Shown here: positions 1 through 6,568 of the stretch, in pieces | How the letters are laid out: the number at the start of each line of letters is the position of its first letter | Position numbering within the stretch: the first letter of the stretch is position 1 | Assembly (NCBI GenBank): GCA_038248955.1 | Contig: JBBRWW010000130.1 | Coordinates: 1-8,061 of the forward strand | DNA: 8,061 bases | Direction: 5' to 3' | Source: Lysobacter_K sp038248955 | Lineage (GTDB): Bacteria > Pseudomonadota > Gammaproteobacteria > Xanthomonadales > Xanthomonadaceae | The notes under the pieces: model-generated | The model's database searches: none | Seen by the model: the letters and a program-made list of their open reading frames with translations, nothing else | Told to the model about the DNA's origin: nothing | Program-made: the position numbers and the translations under genes

Positions 1-704
1 AAGATCCCGTAGCTCGACGCCAGTTGCCGGTCGAGCTCCTCGTCGGGCACGTCCCGCGCCGGCGCGTCGAGCACCCGCGCGGCGGTCATGCGGTCGACCG
101 AGAAGCTGCGCAGTGCGTCACGGTCGACGTCCCAGGCATCGAGATACCAGTTCTCGCGGTAGTGCGTGAGCCGCTGCGGCGCGACGGTGCGGCGGGTGCG
201 CTCGTCGGTGGAGCGCGCGCGGTATGCGAACGCCAGCTGCCTGCGGTCCAGCACCGCGGTGGCGACGTTGCGGAACGCGGCCTCGTCGAGTTTGCGGGTG
301 CGGTGCGGGATCACCCGAACGCGCTCGATCGGCACGCGGCGCCCGCCGGCGTGTTCGTCGAGCAACTTCTCGATGCGGTGCTGCAACGGCGCGAGCGCGT
401 TCGACAGCACCCCACTGCCGCTGCGCAGCAGCAACTGCTGCGCCGCCAGCAACGCGTGCAGTTCGTCCGAACTCAGCCACAGCCCGGGCAGCTCGAAGCG
501 CTCGTTGTCGCTGCCGTCATAGCCGAACCCGGCCTCGCCGTTGCCGACCACCGGCGCCATCAGGTAGTCGCGCAGGTAGGCGAGGTCGCGGTAGACGGTC
601 GCGCGCGAACACTCGAGTTCCTCCTGCAACCGCTGCACCGTCACCGGGTAGCGCGCCGCGGTGAGGATGCGGTGCAGGGCGTGGATGCGTTCGATGCGTT
701 CCAT
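1..704 (-). CDS. WYL-domain (YafY-type) HTH transcriptional regulator, C-terminus cut by window start
   Basis: DNA-binding regulator with an N-terminal winged helix-turn-helix and a C-terminal WYL ligand-sensing domain. The minus-strand frame stays open from an ATG at 704 to the window edge, giving 234 codons with the end missing. Residues 1-60 form the HTH: MERIERIHALHRIL opens it and LECSRATVYRDLAYLRDYL holds the recognition helix. The WYL signature is NWYLDAWD at residues 185-192, followed by SFSVDRM at 200-206. Full-length relatives usually run about 230-330 residues, so only the last part is lost. An in-frame ATG at 755 would add 17 residues rich in Pro, Ala and Ser; I prefer 704 because the HTH starts right there, although the candidate promoter at 765-793 fits the 755 start as a nearly leaderless mRNA. 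Neither start has a good Shine-Dalgarno. WYL proteins often bind small molecules or nucleic acid; the effector here is unknown. It is divergent from the downstream genes and could control them, but the sequence does not prove this. Confidence 0.9.
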   Translation of the reverse strand, partial: MERIERIHALHRILTAARYPVTVQRLQEELECSRATVYRDLAYLRDYLMAPVVGNGEAGFGYDGSDNERFELPGLWLSSDELHALLAAQQLLLRSGSGVLSNALAPLQHRIEKLLDEHAGGRRVPIERVRVIPHRTRKLDEAAFRNVATAVLDRRQLAFAYRARSTDERTRRTVAPQRLTHYRENWYLDAWDVDRDALRSFSVDRMTAARVLDAPARDVPDEELDRQLASSYGI

Positions 705-764
705 GGCGTGGGCTGCTGGCGACGGGCGGTCGGGGGTGCTTGCGGTGTCCAGCATGGCATCGCC

Positions 765-793
765 GTTGTATCGACCGCCACTGCTGGTGTCTG
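765..793 (-). promoter_or_regulatory. Candidate sigma70-type promoter of the WYL regulator
   Basis: Read on the minus strand, CAGACA (788-793) and TACAAC (765-770) are 17 bases apart; each matches four of six bases of the sigma70 -35 and -10 consensus. Transcription would begin near 757-758, two or three bases before the in-frame ATG at 755, or about 54 bases before the ATG at 704. This is inferred from consensus and position only; no start site is known. Confidence 0.35.
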
Positions 794-915
794 CCGCGAC
801 CGCGATGCACGCCCCGACTTGGTGCCGCAGCGTGGCGGCGGCGCCGACCGGCCGCGCGCCAACGACGGCGCCGCCACCGGTGATTGGCGTTCCCCGCCGA
901 CACCGCACGTCCGCC

Positions 916-936
916 GCGGTCGGGTAACCGCTTTTT
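916..936 (+). terminator. Weak hairpin followed by T5, possible intrinsic terminator or chance
   Basis: GCGGT (916-920) pairs with ACCGC (927-931) across a six-base loop and is followed by TTTTT (932-936). The stem is only five base pairs, and no plus-strand gene lies upstream within the window to be terminated. It could trim read-through or act as a leader attenuator if a promoter lies upstream, but chance is as likely. Confidence 0.2.
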
Positions 937-945
937 AACTGGGCT

Positions 946-955
946 GTGTGCACAC
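946..955. promoter_or_regulatory. Perfect 10-bp palindrome, possible operator
   Basis: GTGTGCACAC is its own reverse complement. It lies 43 bases before the ATG at 999, just downstream of the only AT-rich tract in this intergenic region, a plausible place for a dimeric repressor site. No second copy was noticed near soeA, and no binding protein can be assigned. Confidence 0.25.
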
Positions 956-983
956 TCCGCGCCGGCCCGGACCGGGCAGCACA

Positions 984-988
984 GGGAG
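984..988 (+). promoter_or_regulatory. Shine-Dalgarno that fixes the start of the membrane protein gene
   Basis: GGGAG ends ten bases before the ATG at 999. This favours 999 over the in-frame GTG at 948, which has no comparable sequence upstream. Confidence 0.55.
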
Positions 989-998
989 CGGCGGCGAC

Positions 999-1622
999 AT
1001 GCAGACGACAGGGAAGTCGAACGGCGATGGCGTGCTGGGCGCCGCGGTGGCGGTGGCGGTGAACGCGTTGATCGCCTGGCAGCTGCAGGCGCTGCTGGCG
1101 CCGACATCCACGACCGCGCCGGATGCCGCCGCGACGACGGCGCTCGACGTGGTGTGGATCGCGGTGCCGCCGCGCCGGGACCGGGCGCTCGCCAAGCCGG
1201 CGCGGCCGCGTCTCGCGTCCGCCCGTGCAGTGCCCGCCATCCAACGTCCGCATTCGACACCTGCCAAGGCGATCCACGACCCGGCGCCGACCGACCCGCC
1301 CGCGGATCTGCCGCTGGCGCGCCCGATGGCGGCCGTCTATCTGCGGCAAGCCGGGGAATGGGCGCGGAACCACCCCATCGTGGCCGTGCCGGTCGATCCA
1401 TTCGCCAGACGCCCCATGGCGCTCGCCGACCTGCCGGCCAGCCGCTTCCGCCTGAAGCGCCAGGTTTCGGTGGCCGACGCGGTGGCGATGGTGGGCGTGG
1501 TGTTCGGTAATCCACCGCATCCCTGCGTCCGCAACCCGGATGATCTCGCCGGCTACGCGACCGGTGGTGACGCACTGGCGCTGCAGATGGCACTGGCTGT
1601 GGATCGCCAGTGTCGGCCCTGA
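999..1622 (+). CDS. Hypothetical single-pass membrane protein with C-terminal cysteine pair
   Basis: I cannot assign a function. The 207-residue product has a short polar N-terminus (MQTTGKSNGDG) and a single hydrophobic segment at about residues 11-32 (VLGAAVAVAVNALIAWQL). A flexible stretch rich in Pro, Ala and Arg follows to about residue 105, then a folded-looking C-terminal part from about 106 to 207. The C-terminal part has two cysteines, C176 in the context HPCVRNPDD and C205 three residues from the end, which could form a disulfide if it faces the periplasm. The plan (short inside tail, one membrane helix, proline-rich spacer, small outer domain) resembles TonB-like architecture, but I see no TonB C-terminal motif. 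I have the impression that similar proteins of unknown function exist in Xanthomonadaceae; that is memory, not a search. It lies 151 bases before soeA on the same strand, so it may be co-transcribed or independent. Confidence 0.75.
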   Translation: MQTTGKSNGDGVLGAAVAVAVNALIAWQLQALLAPTSTTAPDAAATTALDVVWIAVPPRRDRALAKPARPRLASARAVPAIQRPHSTPAKAIHDPAPTDPPADLPLARPMAAVYLRQAGEWARNHPIVAVPVDPFARRPMALADLPASRFRLKRQVSVADAVAMVGVVFGNPPHPCVRNPDDLAGYATGGDALALQMALAVDRQCRP

Positions 1623-1773
1623 CCGCGCGTCTCGCCGCTGCCGGCTTGTCCGTGCGTGGATGGTCGCCTGCCACGGGCTCCAGACCGCGCTCGACGACCT
1701 CGACGTCGGACGCAGGCACTGCCAGCCCTGGTCCGGTGCCGACCGTGGCCACCAACGCAGGCACAATGGCGTC
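1623..1773 (+). other. Gap upstream of soeA
   Basis: This 151-base gap holds no gene I can support. The soeA frame is open back to 1540, but there is no suitable start codon or family-like sequence before the ATG at 1774. Its last bases carry the candidate soeA promoter. No intrinsic terminator for the preceding gene was seen. Confidence 0.5.
1739..1767 (+). promoter_or_regulatory. Candidate promoter giving a leaderless soeA mRNA
   Basis: CACAAT at 1762-1767 matches four of six bases of the -10 consensus. CCGACC at 1739-1744, 17 bases upstream, is a weak -35 with three matches. A start seven bases after the -10 falls on the A of the soeA ATG at 1774. No Shine-Dalgarno precedes that ATG, which fits leaderless initiation. 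Consensus matching in GC-rich DNA is weak evidence, so this is inference. Confidence 0.35.
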
Positions 1774-4737
1774 ATGCCCAGGCACGTCCCCGTCGAGCCC
1801 GTCATCAACTACTCGCCCTCGCCGGGCGACGAGGTCAAGACCACGACCTGCTACATGTGCGCCTGCCGCTGCGGCATCAAGGTGTGGCTCAGCGACGGCG
1901 GCCCCCAGGGAAAGAGGATCCGCTACATCCAGGGCAACCCCGCGCACCCGGTCAACCAGGGTGTGCTGTGCGCGAAGGGCTCGGCCGGGATCATGCAGCA
2001 CTACTCGCCGGCGCGGCTGGACAAGCCGCTGCTGCGCGTCGGTGAGCGCGGCCGCGGCGAGTTCAAGGAAATCGAATGGGACGAGGCGCTGGAGATCGCC
2101 GCCGGCTGGCTGGCGCCGATCCGCGCACGCAACCCCGATGAACTCGCGTTCTTCACCGGCCGCGACCAGTCGCAGGCGCTGACCGGGTGGTGGGCGCAGC
2201 AGTTCGGCACGGTCAACTACGCCGCGCATGGTGGTTTCTGCTCGGTCAACATGGCCGCCGGCGGGCTGTACACGCTGGGCGGGTCGTTCTGGGAGTTCGG
2301 CGAACCCGACTGGGAGCACGCCCGCATCTTCATGATGTGGGGCGTCGCCGAGGACCACGACTCCAACCCGATCAAGCTCGGCCTGGGCAAGCTCAAGGAA
2401 CGCGGTGCCAAGATCATCGTGGTCAACCCGGTGCGCAGCGGCTACGGCGCGATCGCCGACGAGTGGATCGGGATCCGTCCGGGCACCGATGGGCTGTTCG
2501 CGTTCGCGCTGATCCATGAACTGCTCAACGCCGACCGCATCGATCTCGACTACCTGGTTCGCTACACCAACGCGCACTGGTTGGTCATCCGCAATCCCGG
2601 CGGCGCCGACGACGGCCTGTTTGCGCGCGACGCCGACGGCAAGCCGCTGTGCTTCGACCGCACGACGGGCGCCGCGGTCGACGCCAATCGCATCGACGTG
2701 CTGCCCGCCGTGGTGGGCGAAGTCACCCTGGCCGACGGGCGCACCGCGGTGCCGTCGTTCCAGCTCGTCGCCGAGCGCTACCTCGACCCGCTGTACGCGC
2801 CCGACGCGGTCAGCGAGCGCTGCGGCATCGACGCCGACACCATCCGCCGGATCGCGCGCGAACTGGCCGAGGCGGCGTTCGAACATCCCGTCACGCTGCC
2901 GATCGCGTGGACCGACGCGCACGGTCGCGAGCACGCCGAGATGGTCGGCCGGCCGGTCGCGATGCACGCGATGCGCGGCATCAGCGCGCACAGCAACGGC
3001 TTCCACACGTGCCGCGCGCTGCACCTGCTGCAGCTGTTGCTGGGCGCGGTCGACACCCCGGGCTCATTCCGCTACCAGCCACCGTTCCCCAAGCCCATTC
3101 CGCCGCCAAACCGCCCTGGCAGGACCCGCCAGGCCAACGGCGCGCTCGACGCCGCGCCGCTGGGTTTCGTGCACGCGCCCGAGGACCTGCTGGTCGACGC
3201 CGACGGCAATCCGCGCCGCATCGACCATGCGTTCTCGTGGGCCTACCCGCTGTCCGCGCACGGGATGATGCACACGGTGATCCGCAACGCCTGGGCCGGC
3301 GACCCGTACCGCATCGACACGCTGCTGATGTTCATGGCGAACATGAGCTGGAACTCGTCGATGAACACCGCCGAGACGATCGGCTGGCTGACCGACAAGG
3401 ACGACAGCGGCGAATACCGCATCCCGCACATCATCTATGCCGATGCCTACGCCTCGGAGATGGTCGCCTACGCCGACCTGATCCTGCCCGACACCACGTA
3501 TCTGGAGCGCTTCGATGCGATCTCGATGCTGGACCGGCCGATCTCCGATGCCGACGGCGCCGCCGACGCCATCCGCCATCCGGTGCTGGACGCGGCGTCG
3601 CAATCCCCGGGCCGTGACGTGCGCGGTTTCCAGTCGGTGCTGCTCGACCTCGGCGCGCGCCTGGGCCTGCCGGGCATGACCGGCGACGACGGCGGCGCGC
3701 GCTACCGCGATTACGCCGACTACATCGTCCACCACGAACGCGCGCCCGGCGTCGGCCTGCTGGCCGGCTGGCGCGGCGAGGACGGCGGGAGCGAGGCCAA
3801 GGGCGCGCCCAACCCGGACCAGTTGCAGCGTTACATCGAAAACAACGGTTTCTGGCGCAGCGAACTGCCCGCCAGCGCGCGCTACTTCAAGATGGCCAAC
3901 CGCGGTTACCTCGACTGGGCCAAGGACATGGGTTTCCTCGGCCATGCCGAGCCGATCGTGCTGCAGTTGTATTCCGAGACGCTGCAGAAGTTCCGCCTCG
4001 CCGCGCTCGGCCACGGCGACCACCAGCCGCCGGCCCAGCACCGCGAACGCGTGGCGACCTACTTCGACCCGCTGCCGATCTGGTACGAACCGTTCGAAGG
4101 CGCCCAATCCGATCGCCCGGGAAGCGCGGTTTCCAGCACCGCCGGGCACGCAGGGGAAACCGTCGAACGCCACGCCGGCAGCGGAGGCAGCCATCCGTTT
4201 CCGCTCAGCGCGGTAACCCAGCGGCCGATGTTCATGTACCACGCCTGGGGCGCGCAGAACGCCTGGCTGCGACAGATCGCGACCCACAACTACCTGTACC
4301 TGCATCCGGACACCGGCGCGCGCCACGGCATCGCCGACGACGACTGGGTCACGGTGACCTCGCACCACGGCACGATCACCGTACAGGCGAAATTCGCCGC
4401 CAATACGCAACCCGACACCGTCTGGACCTGGAACGCGATCGGCAAGCGCAAGCGCGCGTGGCGGTTGGACAAGGACGCGCCGGAAGCGCGCAAGGGCTTC
4501 CTGCTCAATCACCTGATTTCGGACATCACCCCGAAGGGCGATTACGCCAACGCCGACCCGGTCACCGGGCAGGCGGCGTGGTTCGACCTGCGCGTTCGGA
4601 TCGCCAAGGCGGGCGTCCCGGCCGAGGCCAGCGACGACATGCAGAGCCAGCCGCAGTTCGCGCCGCTGCAATTCGCCGAGGCCGACGACCGCCCGCTGCG
4701 CTACGGGGCGGCGATGCGGCGCAAGGACCACGAATGA
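1774..4737 (+). CDS. soeA: Sulfite dehydrogenase (quinone) SoeA, molybdopterin catalytic subunit
   Basis: Catalytic subunit of the SoeABC sulfite:quinone oxidoreductase (DMSO reductase superfamily), which oxidises sulfite to sulfate on the cytoplasmic face of the membrane. The ATG at 1774 gives 987 residues, about the family length. The N-terminal [4Fe-4S] motif is C26-x2-C29-x3-C33-x32-C66 (TTTCYMCACRCGIKVW then GVLCAKG). C156 in HGGFCSVNMAAG is the expected molybdenum ligand, as in cysteine-ligated relatives. Further SoeA-like blocks are RGISAHSNGFHTCRALHLL, MANMSWNSSMNT and ADLILPDTTYLER. The molybdopterin dinucleotide-binding domain runs from about residue 817 (RPMFMYHAWGAQNAWLRQI) through WTWNAIGKRKRAW and GFLLNHLI to TGQAAWFDLRVRI. 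There is no twin-arginine signal, which separates it from periplasmic DmsA- and PsrA-type enzymes. Residues 777-806 look like a low-complexity insertion just before the C-terminal domain. The stop overlaps a tiny ORF (4734-4760) leading to the transporter gene. PhsA/PsrA-like activity is the main alternative, but the subunit set and motifs favour SoeA. Confidence 0.93.
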   Translation: MPRHVPVEPVINYSPSPGDEVKTTTCYMCACRCGIKVWLSDGGPQGKRIRYIQGNPAHPVNQGVLCAKGSAGIMQHYSPARLDKPLLRVGERGRGEFKEIEWDEALEIAAGWLAPIRARNPDELAFFTGRDQSQALTGWWAQQFGTVNYAAHGGFCSVNMAAGGLYTLGGSFWEFGEPDWEHARIFMMWGVAEDHDSNPIKLGLGKLKERGAKIIVVNPVRSGYGAIADEWIGIRPGTDGLFAFALIHELLNADRIDLDYLVRYTNAHWLVIRNPGGADDGLFARDADGKPLCFDRTTGAAVDANRIDVLPAVVGEVTLADGRTAVPSFQLVAERYLDPLYAPDAVSERCGIDADTIRRIARELAEAAFEHPVTLPIAWTDAHGREHAEMVGRPVAMHAMRGISAHSNGFHTCRALHLLQLLLGAVDTPGSFRYQPPFPKPIPPPNRPGRTRQANGALDAAPLGFVHAPEDLLVDADGNPRRIDHAFSWAYPLSAHGMMHTVIRNAWAGDPYRIDTLLMFMANMSWNSSMNTAETIGWLTDKDDSGEYRIPHIIYADAYASEMVAYADLILPDTTYLERFDAISMLDRPISDADGAADAIRHPVLDAASQSPGRDVRGFQSVLLDLGARLGLPGMTGDDGGARYRDYADYIVHHERAPGVGLLAGWRGEDGGSEAKGAPNPDQLQRYIENNGFWRSELPASARYFKMANRGYLDWAKDMGFLGHAEPIVLQLYSETLQKFRLAALGHGDHQPPAQHRERVATYFDPLPIWYEPFEGAQSDRPGSAVSSTAGHAGETVERHAGSGGSHPFPLSAVTQRPMFMYHAWGAQNAWLRQIATHNYLYLHPDTGARHGIADDDWVTVTSHHGTITVQAKFAANTQPDTVWTWNAIGKRKRAWRLDKDAPEARKGFLLNHLISDITPKGDYANADPVTGQAAWFDLRVRIAKAGVPAEASDDMQSQPQFAPLQFAEADDRPLRYGAAMRRKDHE
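4102..4191 (+). other. Low-complexity in-frame insertion in soeA containing an inverted repeat
   Basis: Ninety bases encode residues 777-806, rich in Gly, Ser, Ala and Thr, lying between the conserved WYEPFEG and HPFPLSAVTQRP blocks. From memory of SoeA proteins this joint is much shorter. The DNA holds an 8-bp inverted repeat: CGGTTTCC at 4127-4134 and GGAAACCG at 4155-4162, separated by 20 bases. It may be a small mobile or hairpin repeat captured in frame, or ordinary loop growth. Confidence 0.4.
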
Positions 4738-4760
4738 TGGGCGTGGACAGATGGGCCTGA
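4734..4760 (+). other. Eight-codon ORF bridging soeA and the transporter gene
   Basis: ATG at 4734 overlaps the soeA stop as ATGA and opens the frame MMGVDRWA, which stops at 4758-4760, four bases before the transporter ATG. Such a minicistron could hand terminating ribosomes on to the transporter, whose own start lacks a clear Shine-Dalgarno. It may equally be a by-product of the 14-bp repeats. Confidence 0.25.
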
Positions 4761-4777
4761 CCTGATGGGCATGGACC
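4736..4777 (+). repeat. Three tandem 14-bp repeats at the soeA/transporter junction
   Basis: GATGGGC recurs at 4736, 4750 and 4764, an exact period of 14. The units are GATGGGCGTGGACA, GATGGGCCTGACCT and GATGGGCATGGACC; ten of the fourteen positions are identical in all three. Each unit brings an ATG in a different frame. The first overlaps the soeA stop, the third supplies the transporter start at 4765. Confidence 0.6.
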
Positions 4778-6528
4778 TGTGGCTGACGCTCGCCGTGCTG
4801 GTCGGCGCGGTGTACCTGTTCGTGACCGAGAAGCTGCCGGTCGACGTCGTCGCGCTACTGGTGCTGGCCAGCGTGCTGGTGCTGGGACTGGTGACGCCGG
4901 CGGAGGCGCTGTCGGGATTCTCCAGCCAGGCCACGATCACGGTCGCGGCGATGTTCGTGCTCAGCGCCGGGCTGCAGCGCAGTGGCGCGCTGCAGGGGAT
5001 GGGCGAGGCGCTGGCGCGGATCCGCTGGAGCTGGCTGTTTGCGCTGGTGATGATGCTGGTGATCGCGTTCCTCTCGGCGTTCGTCAACAATACCGCTGCC
5101 GTCGCGGTGTTCCTGCCGCTGGTGATCAGCGCCGCGATCGCCAACCGCCAGGCCCCGTCGAAATTCCTGATTCCGCTGTCGTACGCCGCCCAGTTCGGCG
5201 GCGTCTGCACCCTGGTGGGTACCTCGACCAACCTGCTGGTCAACTCGCTGGCGATCCAGTCTGGTCGCGAAGGATTCGGTCTGTTTGAATTCGCGCCGCT
5301 GGGGGTGATCTTCGTCGCCGTCGGGATCACCTACCTGATGCTGGTGCGGCGCTTCCTGTTGCCTGACCTGGGCATCCCGCAGATCGAGCGCGATGGCCAT
5401 GGCGGCCGTTTCCTGGTCGAACTGCTGGTACCCGAACGCTCCGCCCTGATCGGCAAGCGCAGCGCCGAGGCAGTGCCGTCGGATGCGGGCGACGTCACCG
5501 TCCTGGAAGTATTCCGCGCCGGCGCCATGCTGCCCAAGCCGCGCGGCACCGAATTGCAGGTCGGTGATCGCATCCTGCTGCGAGGGGAATGGACCGCGAT
5601 CGAAGCCGTCCGCAAGCAACTAAAGCTGGTCCACGACCCCGTCGCTCCGGACCTGGCCGACCATGCCGGCACCGACCGTCTGCACGCCGAGGTGATGGTC
5701 GCACCGGGTTCCCACCTGGTCGGGCACACGATCGCGGGGATTCGCTTTGGCCACGTCTACCGTGCCCGCGTCCACGGCCTGCAACGCCAACGCGCGCCGC
5801 TACGCCAGCGCATCGACCAGGTCCGGCTGGCGGTGGGCGACATCCTGCTGGTGGACGCGTCGGAAAATGCCATCACCACGATGCGCGACGAACCAGGCCT
5901 GATCATGCTGGGCAAGCGCGAACAACAGCGGGTCGACGTGCGGCGTGCATGGACGTCGATGGCGATCATGGTCGCCGTGATCGGGACCGCTGCCCTGGGC
6001 TGGCTGCCGATCGTCGGGTCGGCGCTGCTGGGCTGCGTTGCCCTGGTCGTACTGCGCTGCCTCGAGCCGGACGAGGCCTATGCCGCCGTCGACTGGTCGG
6101 TGGTGATGCTGCTGGCCGGCGTCCTGCCGCTGGGGCTCGCGCTGCAGCATTCGGGCGGCGCCGACTGGCTGGCGGTGAATGCCATTGGCCTGGTCGGCAA
6201 GTCCAATCCGGTGGTTGTGCTCGCGGTGATCTACCTGATGACCGGGGCACTGACCGAGGTGATGAGCAACAATGCCGCGGCGGTCCTGGTGGTGCCGATC
6301 GCGTTGTCCACTGCCGAATCGCTGGGCGTCGACGCAAAGCCGTTCCTGGTCGCGGTCGCGTTCGCGGCCTCGACGGCTTTCGTCACCCCGGTGGGTTACC
6401 AGACCAACGCGATGGTGCACGCGGCCGGCGGCTATCGTTTCATCGACTTTACCAAGATCGGCCTGCCGCTCAACCTGATTTTCTGGGGCATGGCGGTAGT
6501 GCTGATCCCCCGTTACTTCCCGTTCTGA
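4765..6528 (+). CDS. SLC13/DASS-type anion transporter with two RCK (TrkA-C) domains
   Basis: Inner-membrane transporter of the divalent anion:sodium symporter superfamily, 587 residues, the usual size for members with regulatory RCK insertions. Two membrane halves flank a soluble middle. The first half (about 1-205) carries FVNNTAAVAVFLPL with N108-N109-T110, and GTSTN at 152-156. The second half (about 393-587) carries the matching MSNNAAAVLVVP with S501-N502-N503, and TPVGYQTN at 541-548. These paired Asn/Thr motifs form the substrate and sodium sites in the family. The middle holds two TrkA-C modules at about 216-290 and 304-383, with VGDRILLRG and VGDILLVDA at their ends. Relatives move sulfate, other oxyanions or dicarboxylates. 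Between soeA and soeB, sulfate export, sulfite or sulfonate uptake, or relief of sulfite stress are all plausible; the sequence cannot choose. The start is ATG 4765 (a second ATG follows at 4771) and probably depends on coupling to the upstream reading frame. Confidence 0.93.
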   Translation: MGMDLWLTLAVLVGAVYLFVTEKLPVDVVALLVLASVLVLGLVTPAEALSGFSSQATITVAAMFVLSAGLQRSGALQGMGEALARIRWSWLFALVMMLVIAFLSAFVNNTAAVAVFLPLVISAAIANRQAPSKFLIPLSYAAQFGGVCTLVGTSTNLLVNSLAIQSGREGFGLFEFAPLGVIFVAVGITYLMLVRRFLLPDLGIPQIERDGHGGRFLVELLVPERSALIGKRSAEAVPSDAGDVTVLEVFRAGAMLPKPRGTELQVGDRILLRGEWTAIEAVRKQLKLVHDPVAPDLADHAGTDRLHAEVMVAPGSHLVGHTIAGIRFGHVYRARVHGLQRQRAPLRQRIDQVRLAVGDILLVDASENAITTMRDEPGLIMLGKREQQRVDVRRAWTSMAIMVAVIGTAALGWLPIVGSALLGCVALVVLRCLEPDEAYAAVDWSVVMLLAGVLPLGLALQHSGGADWLAVNAIGLVGKSNPVVVLAVIYLMTGALTEVMSNNAAAVLVVPIALSTAESLGVDAKPFLVAVAFAASTAFVTPVGYQTNAMVHAAGGYRFIDFTKIGLPLNLIFWGMAVVLIPRYFPF

Positions 6529-6541
6529 CCCCAGGATCCCG

Positions 6542-6568
6542 ATGCCCGCCAGCGAGTGCCCGCGATGA
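6542..6568 (+). other. Eight-codon ORF with its own Shine-Dalgarno, overlapping the soeB start
   Basis: ATG at 6542 opens MPASECPR, whose TGA (6566-6568) overlaps the soeB ATG at 6565 as ATGA. AGGA at 6533-6536 lies five bases before the mini-ORF ATG and is the best ribosome-binding sequence at this junction; the soeB ATG itself has only weak purine-rich sequence upstream. This suggests that soeB is translated by coupling to the minicistron. The alternative is that AGGA serves the in-frame GTG at 6556 at an unusually long distance. Confidence 0.4.

Larger units (their letters stand above)
705..998. other. Divergent intergenic region between the WYL regulator and the membrane protein gene
   Basis: I see no convincing gene in this stretch. 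It holds the candidate WYL promoter (765-793), a weak hairpin with a five-T tail (916-936), a local AT-rich tract (924-939) in otherwise GC-rich DNA, and a perfect 10-bp palindrome GTGTGCACAC (946-955). The AT-rich tract and palindrome lie 43-75 bases upstream of the ATG at 999, where promoter or operator elements of that gene would be expected. A GTG at 948 extends the downstream frame, but it lies inside the palindrome and lacks a Shine-Dalgarno. Confidence 0.6.

Noticed and set aside
24..938. Plus-strand open frame across the WYL gene and intergenic region
   Set aside because: It runs antisense to the WYL regulator, whose HTH and NWYLDAWD motifs identify the true coding strand.
948..998. 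Earlier GTG start for the membrane protein gene
   Set aside because: It lies inside a palindrome with no Shine-Dalgarno, and adds a Pro/Gly/Arg-rich tail; ATG 999 has GGGAG at good spacing.
1540..1773. N-terminal extension of soeA
   Set aside because: The frame is open but its translation is not family-like, and the usual short tail before the first cysteine motif begins at ATG 1774.
517..3024. Very long minus-strand open frame opposite soeA and upstream genes
   Set aside because: It has the Arg/Ala/Pro/Gly-rich, repetitive composition of a shadow frame in GC-rich DNA, runs across several plus-strand genes and the WYL gene, and shows no recognisable domain. SoeA on the other strand is conserved along its length.
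3064..4731. Long minus-strand open frame opposite the C-terminal half of soeA
   Set aside because: Antisense to a well-conserved enzyme region, with no domain and a composition set by the opposing codons.
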